The position numbers and the translations under genes were made by a program. A model generated the notes under the pieces. That model was not told the DNA's origin. It made no database searches and saw only the letters and a program-made list of their open reading frames with translations. Positions 31,592-44,039 of a stretch of DNA of 64,000 nucleotides are shown in pieces. The stretch is from Kingdonia uniflora (lineage: Eukaryota > Streptophyta > Magnoliopsida > Ranunculales > Circaeasteraceae): the NCBI GenBank assembly GCA_014058105.1, contig JACGCM010001747.1, positions 2,480,001-2,544,000 of the forward strand, given 5' to 3'. How positions within the stretch are numbered: position 1 is the first letter of the stretch; the number at the start of each line of letters is the position of its first letter.

Positions 31592-34500
31592 ATGCTCTTA
31601 CAAGTCTCTCTTCTTCTACAACTCTCCTTATTAAATAAAACCAACAACTACTACAACTCACAGTTTTACTTCACTCCTCTCGTTCTTCATATTTACAACT
31701 GTGCCACTCACGCTGGTTATGATCGAAGTCGAAGACAATGCAGCACCAAAGAGCCTAACAAACCCGCTCTTCGCCTCCTTTCATCGGCTTTGCTCGACAT
31801 GCCGACGACTTCATCAAAAACTCGACGAGTTATTGCCGATAAATCGGCGTCGTTTAACGGCCGAAAAACTCCAGACGTTATAACGGCGACGTTACTGGTG
31901 AGGCCGAAAACCGATACGAACTTGTTGGAAACTGTTACGACCGATATGGTGGTGGTGCCACGTAGGATGACGAAGCTGTTGTTGAATGTGACGGTACAGA
32001 GGAGTAGTGGACCTGTTCAAGTGGTGATGTCACCGGAATCAACGGTGGAGAATTTGACAGCGGAGGCTATAAGGGTTTACGTGAAAGAAGGAAGGAGACC
32101 GTTGTTGGTGACGAACGATCCGTTAGGGTTTGAGCTTCATTACTCACAGTTTAGTTTGCAAAGTAAGTGTTTTGTTTTGCCTAATCATGATTAAGTTTAA
32201 GCTTTTAAGGTACTGTTTGGTAAGTATTTGTGATGGCTTCCATGGTGTTGGAGGTTTTACAGAGTTTACCAAACAGGGGCTTAGTTGATAGTAATCTTTA
32301 AGAACATTCTCCAATTGTTAACTTAATGTTTTGGTATCTCTATGTAGTAGCATGGATGATAATGGGGCGGATTAGGGTGGCCGGGGAGCTTAAACCATCC
32401 CCATCCCCGTCTAAGTTTCTCTCTCCCAAACCCCGCCCCAACACCCGTATAACTTAAACAGGGATCCCCAAATCCACCCCACACTATAATGCTAAATCCC
32501 ATCCCGGCCCCCATTTAACTGTTAGTACATGCACACAAAAATCATCCCTATATGACCTATTTTTTTGTAAGTTATCCATATATGACTAAGTCATTAAATC
32601 TTTACTACAAGTAGGCCTGTTTTCGGATCGGATCGGAAATAGAGGAGGTCGGAATTTTTTCAATTTTTTTCGGAACTATAAAATCTATTCCGATCCGATC
32701 CGATTTTTTTCGGAACTGTAAAAATAATTCCGAATTCGGAAATTTCGGAATCAATTCAGAATAAATTTTGGAATAAATTTTGGAATAACAGAGTTCTTAT
32801 TTCTCCAAGAATCAAAGATTCAAAATCGAAGCCAGAGGAGAACTGAAGCCAGATAGGAGATTTAACTTTTCTTCTTCGATGCGAATCAAAATCGAGGTAG
32901 TGGAGAATGGAGATTGGAGCCAGTGAAGATTTAACTTTAGAGTAGAGGGAGTGGAGGCGGTAGAGATTTAACTTAAGAGTAGAGGGCAGTGGAGAATGGA
33001 GGCAGTGAAGAATAGAAAAGAAGAGGCGGTGGAGAATGCCCTAGGTTAAGAATCTTAATGTCTAATGTTTTATGTTTCAATTCAAATTATTCGAAATTAA
33101 ATCGGATTAGAGAGATATTCGGAATATTTTTCGGAATAATCGGATCGGAGGGTATTCAGAATAATTGGATAAGATGATTTTCAGAATCGGATCGGAAAAT
33201 TCGGAATTTTGGAATTGCACACAGTTATCCGATTCCGATCCAAATTTTTTCGGAAAAATTCAGAAATCGGATTTTCGGAAATCGGAATTGCAAAATATGG
33301 TTCCAAAATCGAAAATATCGGATTAGAAATCGGAAAAAATTAGAAATTCAAACAAAAGTTGCAGCCCTAACTACAAGGTATGACTTAAAAATCCATTAAC
33401 AAAGTCACTAAATAAGACAGAGAGTAAGAGATCGGAGGTGAAGAACGGGGTTTCCCCCAATTACTTACGGGTAAAGAGTAAAGAGTTAAATAGGGGAGTG
33501 GGGGTGGAGTCGGGAATTTTGTTGGACCTGTCCCATACTCACTTCGATCACCACCGGATTTTTTGAGGCTCTCCCCATACCCGCCCCCAAACCCGGTATG
33601 GTCTTTCCAAATCCTCCCCATTCAGGGTAGGGCAGGGCGGGGCAAATTGCCATCCCTATGTAGTATTGTACTCGTAATTTTGTGATTTTTTACAGTTTAG
33701 ATTAACTAAGAGTAACTTTAGGAGAGTAATTTTGGGCTTTATTAAGCTTACATTCTAGCTTAACTTACTTTTGGGGTTGCTATTAGTCGTGATGGAGTAA
33801 AAAATGATTACCGCGATGGAGAGCTTGATACACGTCTACAACACCGTTGTACGAAATAATAAATGTTCTGTTGGGGGAATGTTGGGGGAACCGAGCAGAA
33901 TACATCCCCGCCGACGTATGGCTTTGTCCGGTTAAACATGGCATACAATCGCGACAAGAAATACGAAATAAACCAAGCCACACAACACAAATATTTACCG
34001 TGGTTCACCCCGAAGGGCTACGTCCGCACCCACCAAACCCGTGAATCCACTATGTATTCGAAAAACCATTACAAACTCTCAAAAGATCTCATAGCACATT
34101 GAGATCTCTAACCTCACAACAAAACTCCACATAGACTTTCAAGGTATACAAGAGATCAAAAAAACCATCAAGAAATTCAAAGTTACCTCAACCTCACCGG
34201 AAACCGCTACGACCCATCTCGAACGAAGCTTCTACGCGAACCATCGTCTTCGAACTATCGTTGTTTTTCCATCGTTGATTATATTATTCTTGAACCATCT
34301 CTACGTTTTTCTCTTCGATTCACATCTTAGCTTAGCATCGGAGAGGCCCTTCCCCTCTCTTCATCAAACCCCAAAGAGAACTCTCTAACTTCTACAACCT
34401 TGCCAAGACCCCTTTCTCTACAAAACTTAGACATGGAGGCTACATCTCTACTGGGTTAGAGTTGGGTCTCTCAAGACCCCCTAGGTCTCTTTTATAACAT

Positions 34501-37500
34501 AAGAGACCTAAAATACAATACTTCTTTGAATTATGTATCACGAGGCATTTTAAACGACCCCAAAAAAGTTGTTGCCTACTTTCTATTCGAATATGATAAT
34601 TTCTTATTTCGAATAGACTCAAGTCTAACTCTTCTATTCGAGCAGGAAATATCTTGTTCGAACAAAAACCAATATTTTTTTTCCTTCCAATTTTGTGTCG
34701 TGAAACCTAATAATACATTATTAAGATTGGTGGATCAAAGTTAGTCCCACATTGTTTAAAGATGTGGTTCAACGCAATGATATAAGGAGATATGATGTTC
34801 TAAATTGCACTGAGGCCTTTTCAGATAAAACTCGACACCTAGCCTATATTAGGTGGAAACAATATATGTGCAATGGGGGCTCAGGGCCCCAACAATTAGT
34901 ATAAGAGCCTAGGGCTGAGCACGGGTCGGTTTGAGTCAGTTTCTAACCAAAATTGAAACCGAACCGACCATAATCGGTTCTTGAAAACGGAAACGGAAAC
35001 CGACCCGACCATAATCGGTTCTTGAAAACGGAAACGAAAACCGACCCGATTTTGATCGGTTCGGGTTTGAAATTGACCGGGAAATCTAAAGGGAAAACTG
35101 AAACCGAACCGTTCTTCCCTAAATCCGATTTCTTACTGTTTCTTCCCCAAATTATTATTGAAATTATGAAATCCAAAACCCAAAAATCGATGAAGACATC
35201 TTCAATTTGAGTCACTTGAACAATTAAACCTAAAGGAAACCATTAAACCAATCTTCAATTCGAGGGTTTCAAAAAAGAAGCAAATATAGAGAGGAGAGAG
35301 ATTCTTCATCGTCGTCGCCTTATGCGCCATTAATGGCCACCTCGCCAACCACTCTCTTTAAAGTATTTGCTATGTTAAAACAAACTCTTAATACACCAAA
35401 GTAAATAATCAATGCCTTTTCAATAATAATAAAAAACCCAATGGTTTTAACAAAACCCCAGATGATTCTAACAAAACCCCACTTAAATTCAACAAAACCC
35501 CACTAATTTTAACAAACATCCATCGATTTTAACCAAACCCCTTTCTTCCAAATCACCAAATAAACACTATCTACTATCATCCAATACCAACAATTACACC
35601 AAAAACATACAATCATAATAGATTTCTCTCTACTTCATAAACAAAGAACAATTACACCAAAAGCATCCAATACCAATAATAATACTATCTACTATCAGTG
35701 TCAGATGGTAATGGATTCCAGTGGCCGAGTCCGGTGTTGGTGGGAGAAGGAATGTGATTGTGGGAATGTAGAAGTGGAGAAGAGGAGTTGTTTCTAGAGA
35801 GAGAGAGAGCTTGGGAGTAGGGGAGGATAAGATGAGTTTTTAAACAAATTCTTTTGTTTATCTAAAGTATTGGTTCTGTTCTGTTTTTACGATTTCCAAA
35901 TACCGGGAACCAAAAATTGAACCGACCACTATCGGTTTGTATATTTCACAACCGAACCAACCCGTATCACTTGATAAAATCGACTTAATCGGTTCGGTTT
36001 AGGTCGGTTCGGGTCGGTCGGTTTGTGCTCACTCCTATCAGAGCCGATGATTCAGTTGGGAATATAGTCCACTGTGATTGGCGAGTGCTCAGGGTGGAAC
36101 ATGGATCTGTGGAGAAAATGCATTGCTTGGGTGGAGCAGATAGTTGTTGCACATGGATCTCTGGTGAGATGGTGTACCATGGGAGCTCAAACCAAGGTGG
36201 AGATTGTTGTTGGACGTATCTAATCATATCGGTGGTGACGGATGGTTGAGGACTAACAGAGTTTGATCCAAGGTGGAGATTGTTAAGATCGGTGGATCAA
36301 AGTTAGCCCCACATTGTTTAAAGATGTGGTCCAACGCAAGGATATAAGGATATATGATGTTCTAAATTGCACCGAGGCCTTTTCAAATAAAACCCCACAC
36401 CTAGCCCATACTAGGTGGTCAAGGTGGAGACAATATTGGAGCAATGGCTCAGTCCCCCAACATGTTCATTTGTGTTCTCACATGATGCATTTTTTTTTTT
36501 GTGACACTTAATGTGACAAGTACGCTATGCCATTATTTTAGCTGACCAAGTGATCCGGGTTCATAATTTTTCGCCATCTGCCCGACTATGTCTTGGGGCA
36601 CTTGCGATAACTGAAGACTCATGTTGGTTTAGTCAGGATAAATCCTAGAGAGTGGCTTCTCCTTGGTGCCATTAGACTATGCATGCCAAGATTCATTATT
36701 CATTATATTACTGTCTCATGTTGACTATATTAGAATACCCTGATGGTTAAATGATATGATCCCTCTATTAGCGATTGGGAGGGGTATGTAATATGGAAAT
36801 TTTGTAGTTGTGGCGGACCTGTCTTGCGTTGATGAATGAACAAGGGAGAAGAAAGTGGGAAAAGGAGAGCGGCAGAACGGCATATCATAAATCTAGACTG
36901 AGAGGTGAGAGGTCGAAAGAGATGAGAAATGGTGGGAAAAAATATCGATAACGCTTCTACGTTAGATTTGGAAACAAATTTGCCTTCCATGCATACTGCA
37001 TTTATAAATTTGCATTGAATGAAAACACTCCCTACTGTTGTTTGATAATGCTTAGGAAGTACTACATTTTTAGCACAAGAGACTTCTATAGTATGGACAT
37101 TTGTCCTCTTGTTTATCAACCAGCACTAACTTCTGGAAGAATAAAAAAAAATGACACTGTTATATGATCTCCAATGAGCACCGACTTGTGAAAATTAGTC
37201 GGATGCTGAAGATAGTCTAAAAATTAAATTTTATTTACCCTATTAATTTTGATAGTGTTCCAAATTCCTGCCTCGTTTTATGCTTTTCTGAAAGACTTTC
37301 TGTTCTAATTGTGTGCAATTGGTTTGACCCCTTCAGGCTTAAACAGGGAAGAGAAGCTGATGACCTTGGGTTCTAGGAACTTCTTTTTATGTCCTAGTAC
37401 GACTACTTCTACGACTTCTGTAACTTATTGTAATCAAGTAGTTGAAAAGGATTCTAAGATTGTTCACCCATGGTTGTGGTTAATGGATTTCCTGTTGTGA
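31592..37500 (+). CDS. DUF7054 protein (At4g22758-like), two exons
   Basis: Exon 1 ends at 32162 and exon 2 is 37337-37500; joining them restores the frame (a split Ser codon between QFSLQ and LNREEKLM). The conserved core reads TKLLLNVTVQRSSGPVQVVM, SPESTVENLTAEAIRVYVKE, then GRRPLLV, FELHYSQFSL and, in exon 2, LNREEKLMTLGSRNFFLCPS. This is the plant DUF7054/At4g22758 family; biochemical role unknown to me. The start is uncertain: 31592 gives ~244 residues, 31799 gives 175. The tail after exon 2's NFFLCP differs from what I remember. The 5.2-kb intron contains at least four transposons. Confidence 0.75.
32351..33658. mobile_element. Non-autonomous hAT element (outer) in the intron
   Basis: The left end CATGGATGATAATGGGGCGG mirrors the right end, which on the minus strand reads TAGGGATGGCAATTTGCCCC. 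The flanks TGTAGTAG (32343-32350) and TGTAGTAT (33659-33666) are an 8-bp duplication with one mismatch. GC-rich subterminal repeats. No transposase. About 540 bp without the inner insertion. Confidence 0.7.
32612..33369. mobile_element. Non-autonomous hAT element (inner), 758 bp
   Basis: It begins TAGGCCTGTTTTCGG and ends GTTGCAGCCCTA, with a perfect 8-bp target duplication ACTACAAG at 32604-32611 and 33370-33377. Subterminal repeats of CGGAATT/ATTCCG type. It is nested in the element above. No coding capacity. Confidence 0.88.
33869..34717. repeat. LTR-like stretch (possible solo LTR)
   Basis: It starts TGTTGGGGGAATGTTGGGGG and contains TTTACCGTGGTTCACCCCGA, a phrase I associate with plant copia LTR or leader sequence. 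It ends near AATACA beside the next element. No partner LTR or target duplication was found; limits are tentative. Confidence 0.35.
34719..36462 (+). mobile_element. Miniature LTR retroelement (TRIM-like), split by a hAT element
   Basis: Two direct repeats, 34719-34894 and 36281-36462 (176 and 182 bp), share GGTGGATCAAAGTTAG and TTCTAAATTGCAC; they begin TRTTAAGAT and end CCCAACA. After the first comes a PBS related to TGGTATCAGAGCC (Met initiator type); before the second is a purine tract (AAGGTGGAGAT). The internal part is only ~235 bp once the hAT insertion is removed, and no protein is encoded. No clear target duplication. Confidence 0.75.
34910..36037. mobile_element. Non-autonomous hAT element inside the TRIM PBS
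   Basis: The ends TAGGGCTGAGCACGGGTCGG and, on the minus strand, TAGGAGTGAGCACAAACCGA are imperfect TIRs. The flanks TAAGAGCC (34902-34909) and TCAGAGCC (36038-36045) form an 8-bp duplication with one mismatch. Subterminal repeats of CGGTTCGGTT type at both ends. 1,128 bp, no transposase seen; reading frames across the ends come from these repeats. Confidence 0.8.
36463..37336. other. Remaining intron sequence; no gene seen
   Basis: The 129-codon minus-strand frame at 36730-37119 shows no motif I recognise. A T-rich tract and CAG at 37334-37336 precede exon 2 of the DUF7054 gene. Confidence 0.4.
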
Positions 37501-37684
37501 CAATTAATGGATTCCATTTTATTCTGCATTTTGCTGTTTTAGTGACGTTTTATCATTTGAGTAACTGCAACTTTACATGATTTTATATGAACTGTATCGA
37601 CTGTTAAATCAAGACTATGAAAACGATCATAATTTAACGAATCCGGTGTGAATTGCAAAGGTCTGGAATGTGAAATGAACCAGG

Positions 37685-38881
37685 TAATCCCCAATACGAA
37701 TTGAGAAACCCTAAATAGAAGAAATAATATGAACACACAATGGATAAGAGAATTCCCTTTAGAGCTTCAATTGCTTAATCGAAATCAATTACAATCGAAT
37801 TATTCTCAAACCTTAAGTCTCACTCATAAAATTTCCATAGATCTCCCCCCTTTAATCTTGCCTAGCCTTGTTCCTTTTATAAGGGTTGCAAGTTCCTAGT
37901 TACAATAGGACTGAGTTACAAGTTCTTAGTCCCAATAGGACTTGCCTAGCCTTGCCCCTTTTATAAATGTTACAAGTTCTTAGTTACAATAGGATTTGCC
38001 TAGATCCTCCTGGATCATGGCTCCCCCATTTAGAAGCCTTGAGCTTCTGCTCAAGCTAGAACTGGAGATGTGGAAACTTGGAATCCATTGTATCACGAGT
38101 GTACCACTTCGATTTGTTGAAAAGCTTGCCCTTTCAACCGCTCCTGGTCGCAGTCATCCCCCTCTCTAGAATACCGTACTCATTCAAAAGACTTTCTCGC
38201 TCAATCCATAGATTTTTAACCGATGGTAGTCGAGTGTCTTATGTGGAGTCTTTATCTAGTAGAGATAATAATATATAATCGCTTCCAGATCTGATAGTAA
38301 TCAATACTCCCTTAAAATTCATCGAAGTACTCTTCCAATGGTCATCCCCTCCTTCTCTTTGCTCCTTTTCTTCTTTTCACGATCATGTCGTCTCTTGGAA
38401 GTAGAAGTTTTTAAGATCTTGGCGGCAGACTTGATGTTCTTCTTCTTTTAATTAGATTTCTTCCTAGATTGCTTGAGTTTGTCACACGTCGAGACCATAA
38501 ACCACAATCTCCCAAGGATGAACGGAACACTGCTCTGACGCCACTTAATCTACAATACGAATTGAGAAACCCTAAATAGAAGAAATAGTACGAAAAATGC
38601 ACAATGGGTGAGAAAATTCCCTTTAGAGCTTCAATTGCTTAATCGAAATTAATTACAATCGAATTCCTCTCAAACTCTAAGTCTCACTCCTAGAATTTCT
38701 ATGGATCTCCCCCATTTAATCTTGCCCAACCTTGCCCCTTTTATAAGGGTTACAAGTTTCTAGTTACAATAGGACTGGAGAACAAGTTTCTAGTCCCAAT
38801 AGAACTTCCCTAGCCTTGCCCCTTTTATAAGGGTTACAAGTTCCTAGTTACAATAGGACTTGCCTAGATCCTCCTGGATCA
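37685..38881 (-). mobile_element. Small non-autonomous LTR retroelement, 1,197 bp
   Basis: Direct LTRs at 37685-38017 and 38546-38881 are ~90% alike by eye. On the minus strand the 5' LTR (right) is followed by PBS TGGCGTCAGAGCAG (38530-38543), and the 3' LTR (left) is preceded by a purine tract AAATGGGGGAGCCA. Flanks CCAGG and CTAGG could be a 5-bp duplication with one mismatch. The internal ~528 bp encode nothing recognisable. The same family, in the opposite orientation, supplies the LTR at 37-505. Confidence 0.75.
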
Positions 38882-39140
38882 CTAGGTCTGGCTGTTTACC
38901 TTAAATATTATAATTTCCTTTTGATTAATGACCAATTATGTATTCTTAACAGAAAGGGATCAGACGGTCAGGCATGCTAAATCGTTTAGTAATACTCTTA
39001 CAAACATTTAGCTTCTCCAGACCTAATATATATGCCACGCTAACGCTGTCATTATTGTCTTTACAAGTGACTGGCCCAAGGGCCAATCCAAGTAGCATCC
39101 TTCTCCAAAAAATTGTATTCCCAGCTGACTGTTAAATGTT
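38882..39140. other. Short intergenic stretch; no gene seen
   Basis: AT-rich sequence between two retroelements with no feature I can support. Confidence 0.35.
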
Positions 39141-39693
39141 TGTGTAGGTGTCCCTCGACCTATGCCAAACTTAAACTACCTCAATACCAGACTCACACAT
39201 TATACACGTGACATACACAATCAGCAATGACACATGGACCACAAATTGATAAAGAACGTGGATCGAGCACTGCAGGTAAAATAGAACAAGTCAAAGACAC
39301 CTGTCTCTCATGAACTAGCAGTTACAAGTCCAATTGCCACTTGACCACATTCTCAATAGAACGTGCTTATGCACAATAAGGAACTGAGAGTGAGATCTAT
39401 AAAAATGATTGAGTTTCAGAGGAGAAAGAACCAATAATTTTTATACTTCAAGACCAAGTTTTTCTAGCTCAATAGATCACAAAACTTGTAATCAAAATAT
39501 CAGCTTCAAGCAATAAAAGTTACAGTTACTAAATCTTCAAGTCGAGGTCGTGGTTTTTACCTATTCAAAGGTTTCCACACTAATCACCTGCGTCATTTCT
39601 ATATTGAGTTATACTAATTCTTGTCACAGGTACATTTGGTGTAAAAGCTAATTTTGAGCTATTTCGAGCTACTACGAAATTAGGCTATTATAT
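39141..39693 (+). repeat. Putative 5' LTR of Tat A
   Basis: The candidate start TGTGTAGGTGTCCCTCGACC and the end just before the PBS are inferred. The phrase GTCGAGGTCGTGGTTTTTAC (~39541) recurs in the LTRs of Tat B and C as GAGGTCGTGGTTTTA, supporting an LTR here. Confidence 0.5.
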
Positions 39694-39694
39694 T

Positions 39695-39710
39695 TGGCGT
39701 CGTCTGTGGG
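39695..39710 (+). other. Primer-binding site of Tat A
   Basis: TGGCGTCGTCTGTGGG, one base from TGGCGCCGTCTGTGGG found in Tat C. Confidence 0.75.
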
Positions 39711-40551
39711 AAAGAAGATATTTTCACGAAACCCTAAGGCATATAATTACTCAACTATCCATTTCCAATCATGGTGACTTCCAAGCGACCAACAACAAGA
39801 GTCTAGCTTGATCTTTCAGTCGAACCAGATCAGCTCGTAGAACTAAGGGCAAACCTATATGCCAAAATAGATAAACACAATGAGATCGAGCGTCAGTTCA
39901 TACGTGACCGCGAGCTCCGCGAACAGGAACTAGAAGATGAATGTCAAGCTCGTCAAACAGAATTCTAACGACATGAAGAACATATGACAACATTGCAGAC
40001 CTCCTTGCAAGCTTTGCAAGATAATCAACAAGTTCCTTTTGCCAGGGAACGTGATCAAATGCCAGCTAACTCCCGAGTTTCAGCGCGGGAAAGATTGGGA
40101 CCTTGAGGAGCAACTAGCAAAGTAGTTTCCAGACGTCTTCAAAACGACCCATAAACTTCAATTCATTTGGGACAAGACGATCAGTTTGACATTAATAAAG
40201 AGCGTCGGCCTTCCAAGCATCAAGAAGAGGCGCAACGACCTCAATCCAGAATACCTGCTCGTGAACGCTTTAGTGAGGGCACCGATATTTATAATCCCTA
40301 ATCTGCACGACAAGTCGCTCAAGCACCACGTCAGTACGTCACACAAGAACACATGGATCAACGCATCAAGGAGTTAATTAAAGCTCAAGCTCTCGGCAAT
40401 AAAAACGATTTAACCAAGTTGCAGGGTAGTCCGATTGCCAAAGAGTTATTTGATATGAAAGTACCGACAGAGGTTTCATACTACCAAAATGCTTAAATAC
40501 AAAGACACTAATCCGGAAGAGCACATTTAATAATTCTATGATTCACTGGGA

Positions 40552-41971
40552 TTGTATTCAAATCTAAATCATATTTTATGTCGTCTGTTCGCCACAAGCC
40601 TGCAGGAAGAACCGCTCCTGTGGTTCCATTATCTACCTGAAGATTCCATTCTCACATTCGACCAATTACAAAAGATCATCGTCAAGACATATGCTCACAA
40701 TATAAACACGGAAGAAAATTTGTACACTCTTATTAGTCTCAAACAGTCTCAAGGAGATAAACTCGAGGTTTTTGCAAAGAAATTTTTGGAGCTCGCACGG
40801 AAAGTTGACAATCTCTATCAGAAAACAGCTGTTTCTACGTTTATCAATGTACTACAGATCGATTGCAAAGCAAAGGAACATGTTTTCTTGAACAAACCCT
40901 CGACCTTGGAAGAAATGATTACCAATGGGTATGTTAACCTGGAAAGGATGATGACCGAAAGGCATAAATCAACTAAATCTGTCCTAACCATGAAATGCCA
41001 AAACATAGATCACAACAGTGAACCAAAGGAGGAGCAGGGTGATCAAAAATGTGCTAAAGCAAATACTGTCAAATCTCGGAAATGCAATTTATTACCCAAG
41101 CCGGTCCTCCCCAAGATGAATGTCTGGATCTCATCAATTTTTCTAACATTAGCGAAATACAAGTTCTATCGTGTATCTCAACCATTGGAACCAATTGAAG
41201 GCAGACCATACTAGATGCATCACAAGGTAACTTATCATGAAACTGATAACTGTTAATCTTTACAGATGTTGTTGGAATACATTTTCAAAGATGAGAGAAT
41301 ACTCGAATACATTATCGGCCTGGAAGGATAAAAAAAATGGAAGCTATAATACGCAAGTCGAGGTAGTTCAAGTCGAAGATCAGTTCAAGGAAAAACACTT
41401 AGACCATATGTATCACAACAACATGATCGAGATTCATCAAATCAAGAACTCTACCAGATTTAAGAGAAGGAGGTTAATGGAATACTGCGACCTCACCACT
41501 CAGGATAAAGAATCTAAACTCCTTCCTGAATCAAATAATCGACGAACTGGAATTTTATTTGAGGATTGCGATATCAGTCATGTCAAGTTTCCTAATCATG
41601 ACGCTCTGGTTGTTATGTTTAAGATGAAGAAATTCGCCATGCATACCATGATGATCGATACTGGTAGTGATATCGAAATCCTCTTTCAAAGTACGATCGA
41701 ACAAATAGGATTAACCGATCAAGTTATTCCAAGCGACATCGATATCAGTGGGTTTAATGGATCTAAAGAAGAACGAGTAGGTAATATCATCCTACCCATT
41801 ACTGCTAGACCCACCACTATCAATGTCGTTTTCTACATTATCAATGCCAAATCTCGTTACTTAGGGATTATGGGCCGATGTTGGATTCACAATATGGAAG
41901 TAATCGCTTCCACGTTGCAAGCACTTCGCTTCAAGCACAACGGTGACATCTATGAAATCAAAGGCAGCTAA
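40552..41971 (+). pseudogene. Tat A gag and protease
   Basis: Gag core: LCRLFATSLQEEPLLWFHYL, then LQKIIVKTYAHNINTEENLY and SLKQSQGDKLEVFAKKFLEL (40552-41214). The protease region (41237-41971) has FAMHTMMIDTGSDIEILFQS with the active-site DTG, then GFNGSKEERVGNIILPITAR and YLGIMGRCWIHNMEVIAS. The two regions are separated by stops. Confidence 0.75.
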
Positions 41972-42299
41972 AAGCTCTCACGAGCTTACAAAAATACCGT
42001 CTCTGCCATTCTCGACACATCTAACAGATTTGCTGCGTAGCAATTACAGAAAGTTGGTCACGCCGATAGCCAGCCTTCCACAGAAGAACCAACAGAATGC
42101 ATAAACATCGATGGACCAAGTAGAGGTACTTATATTGGTACCACGCTAGTCCAACGCAAAAAGGATGCCCTCGTTCAACTTTTATAACTAAACTGAGAAG
42201 TCTTTGCTTGAACTTTTAAGGAAATGCCAGGAGTCGACCCAACCAAGGCTTGCCACAAGTTGGGCATCTACAATAACGCCACGACAGTAAAATAGAAAC

Positions 42300-42940
42300 A
42301 GAGAAGACTATCACCTCGTCTCTGAGATAAAGTCAACAATAAAATCGATAAATTGATCGAAGTCGGATTCATTCGAGAAGCTAATTACCTGGATTGGATC
42401 TCCAACATTGTCACAGTTCCAAAGAAGAATGGGAAGGTTCGAGTTTACATGGATTTCACAAATCTAAACAAACACATTTCGAAGGACACTTTTCCTCTTC
42501 CAATCATTCATCAAATTCTCGATTCAACTGTAGAATGAAAACTCTTATCTATAATGGATGCTGCTTATAGACGACGATCAGGAAAATACCACTTTCATCA
42601 CTAAAAGAAGATTTAACTGGTACAGAGTCATGCCTTTCGGACTGAAGAACACCAGGGTGATTTATCAAAGGTTAATGACAACAATGTTTAAATCATATTT
42701 GGGAAAAATAGTTGAAGTATACATCGATGATCTACTCTGCAAAAGCTTACATAAGAAGGATCATATCATAGATCTCGATACCGTCATCTACATTTTACGC
42801 TTATACAGGATGCGGCTCAATACTAATAAATGCCAATTTGGAGTGTGCTCAGGCTAGTTCCTGGGACATCTCATCAACAATAAAGGATTGAGGTAAACCC
42901 AGACCAAATTCGAGCTCTACTCAACATGCCGTCTCCTACA
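42300..42940 (+). pseudogene. Tat A reverse transcriptase
   Basis: IREANYLDWISNIVTVPKKN, MDFTNLNKHISKDTFPLPII, VMPFGLKNTRVIYQRLM and the catalytic YIDDL box in VEVYIDDLLCKSLHKKDH (42700-42760), then FLGHLINNKG. Frames change around 42540-42560 and 42856. Confidence 0.8.
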
Positions 42941-43850
42941 ACAAAGAAAGCAATCCAAAAGCTTGTTGGAAAAATTACCGCTATCAATAGGTTCATCTCT
43001 AAGTCTTCAGATCGCTTACGATGGCTGTTCTTGTTACTTCAAGGATGTACCAAATGAGGTAAAATTTGCACCAACGAAGAGATCGATTGGACAAAAGAAT
43101 GCGAAACAAATTTTCAAGAACTTAAAACCTACCTTGGGAAGTCTCCTATAATGAATACCTCTTCAGTGGTCCTCTTCAAAATTATAGAGTTCAGGCAATT
43201 ACCTCTTCAGTGGTCCTCTTCCATTGATCAAGAAGAGTGCAACAGTGGCCTGCAGCTTGGGAGAATATGATATCAAATTCGAGCAATGCCATTCAGAAAA
43301 GGGTCAAGGAGTTGCTAATTTTATAGCAAATTTCCCTGTAGAAGATCCAGACTGGGAGGAACACGATCCTAATCTCACAGACGAAATCACATATGATTTA
43401 CCTATCAAATCATTTGATGAACGAGCTAAATGGGTTACAAGAAAGGGATGAAGACTTCTTACAGATGGCTCAGCAGGACCCGCAGGGAATCGTACTGATT
43501 ACTCCATCAAACAACCGGATCGAGAAATCAATCCCCTTGGATTTTGAAGCCTCAAATAATGTCATAGAGTACGAAGCTTTTATTCATGGGCTTGATTTAG
43601 TACTGGAACTCGGCGTTCCTGAACTATCCATCTATACAGATTTATTACTCATAGTCTACCATTACTTCGAATAATACAAGAAGAATGACAAAATGGTCGA
43701 CTATGCAGCCCTTGCTGCCGATCGGATGAGCAGATTCAAAATAGCTACACTTGACTATTTACTATGAGGAGAAAACTGATACGCCGATTCCTTGGCTTAC
43801 TTAGCCAGGGTCTTAGATACATAAGCACGGTACCTCTAAATTAAAGTAAT
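42941..43850 (+). pseudogene. Tat A RNase H and second RNase H, remnants
   Basis: The first RNase H is reduced (AIQKLVGKITAINRFIS-like pieces near 42950). The second domain has LLTDGSAGPAG near 43455 and NNVIEYEAFIHGLDLVLELG at 43555-43614. Two RNase H domains, the second next to integrase, mark the Tat lineage of plant gypsy elements. Confidence 0.65.
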
Positions 43851-44039
43851 CTCAACCCCCAGTATTGATCTCCCCTTGGTATGCGCGATCAACACTAGGG
43901 GCGATGAAGAAGATGATGATGATTGGAGGAAGCCTTTTATTGCCTATCTTGGCCTGAAAAACAAGTGTGATAGGCCCCTTCCAGAAGATCCAAAATAGCG
44001 TAGACAATTAATCAAAAATTCAAAACATTATACGGTTCA

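Noticed and set aside
31701..31883. Overlapping frame MPLTLVMIEVEDNAAPKS in exon 1 of the DUF7054 gene, considered as the true N-terminus with a frameshift.
   Set aside because: It ends before the conserved core, and the longer frame continues directly into the core; without homologs the start cannot be settled.
34943..35215. Minus- and plus-strand frames at the left end of the hAT element in the TRIM.
   Set aside because: They follow the CGGTTCGG-type subterminal repeats and show no protein family.
36730..37119. 129-codon minus-strand frame in the DUF7054 intron.
   Set aside because: No recognisable motif, no supporting exon structure; likely chance.
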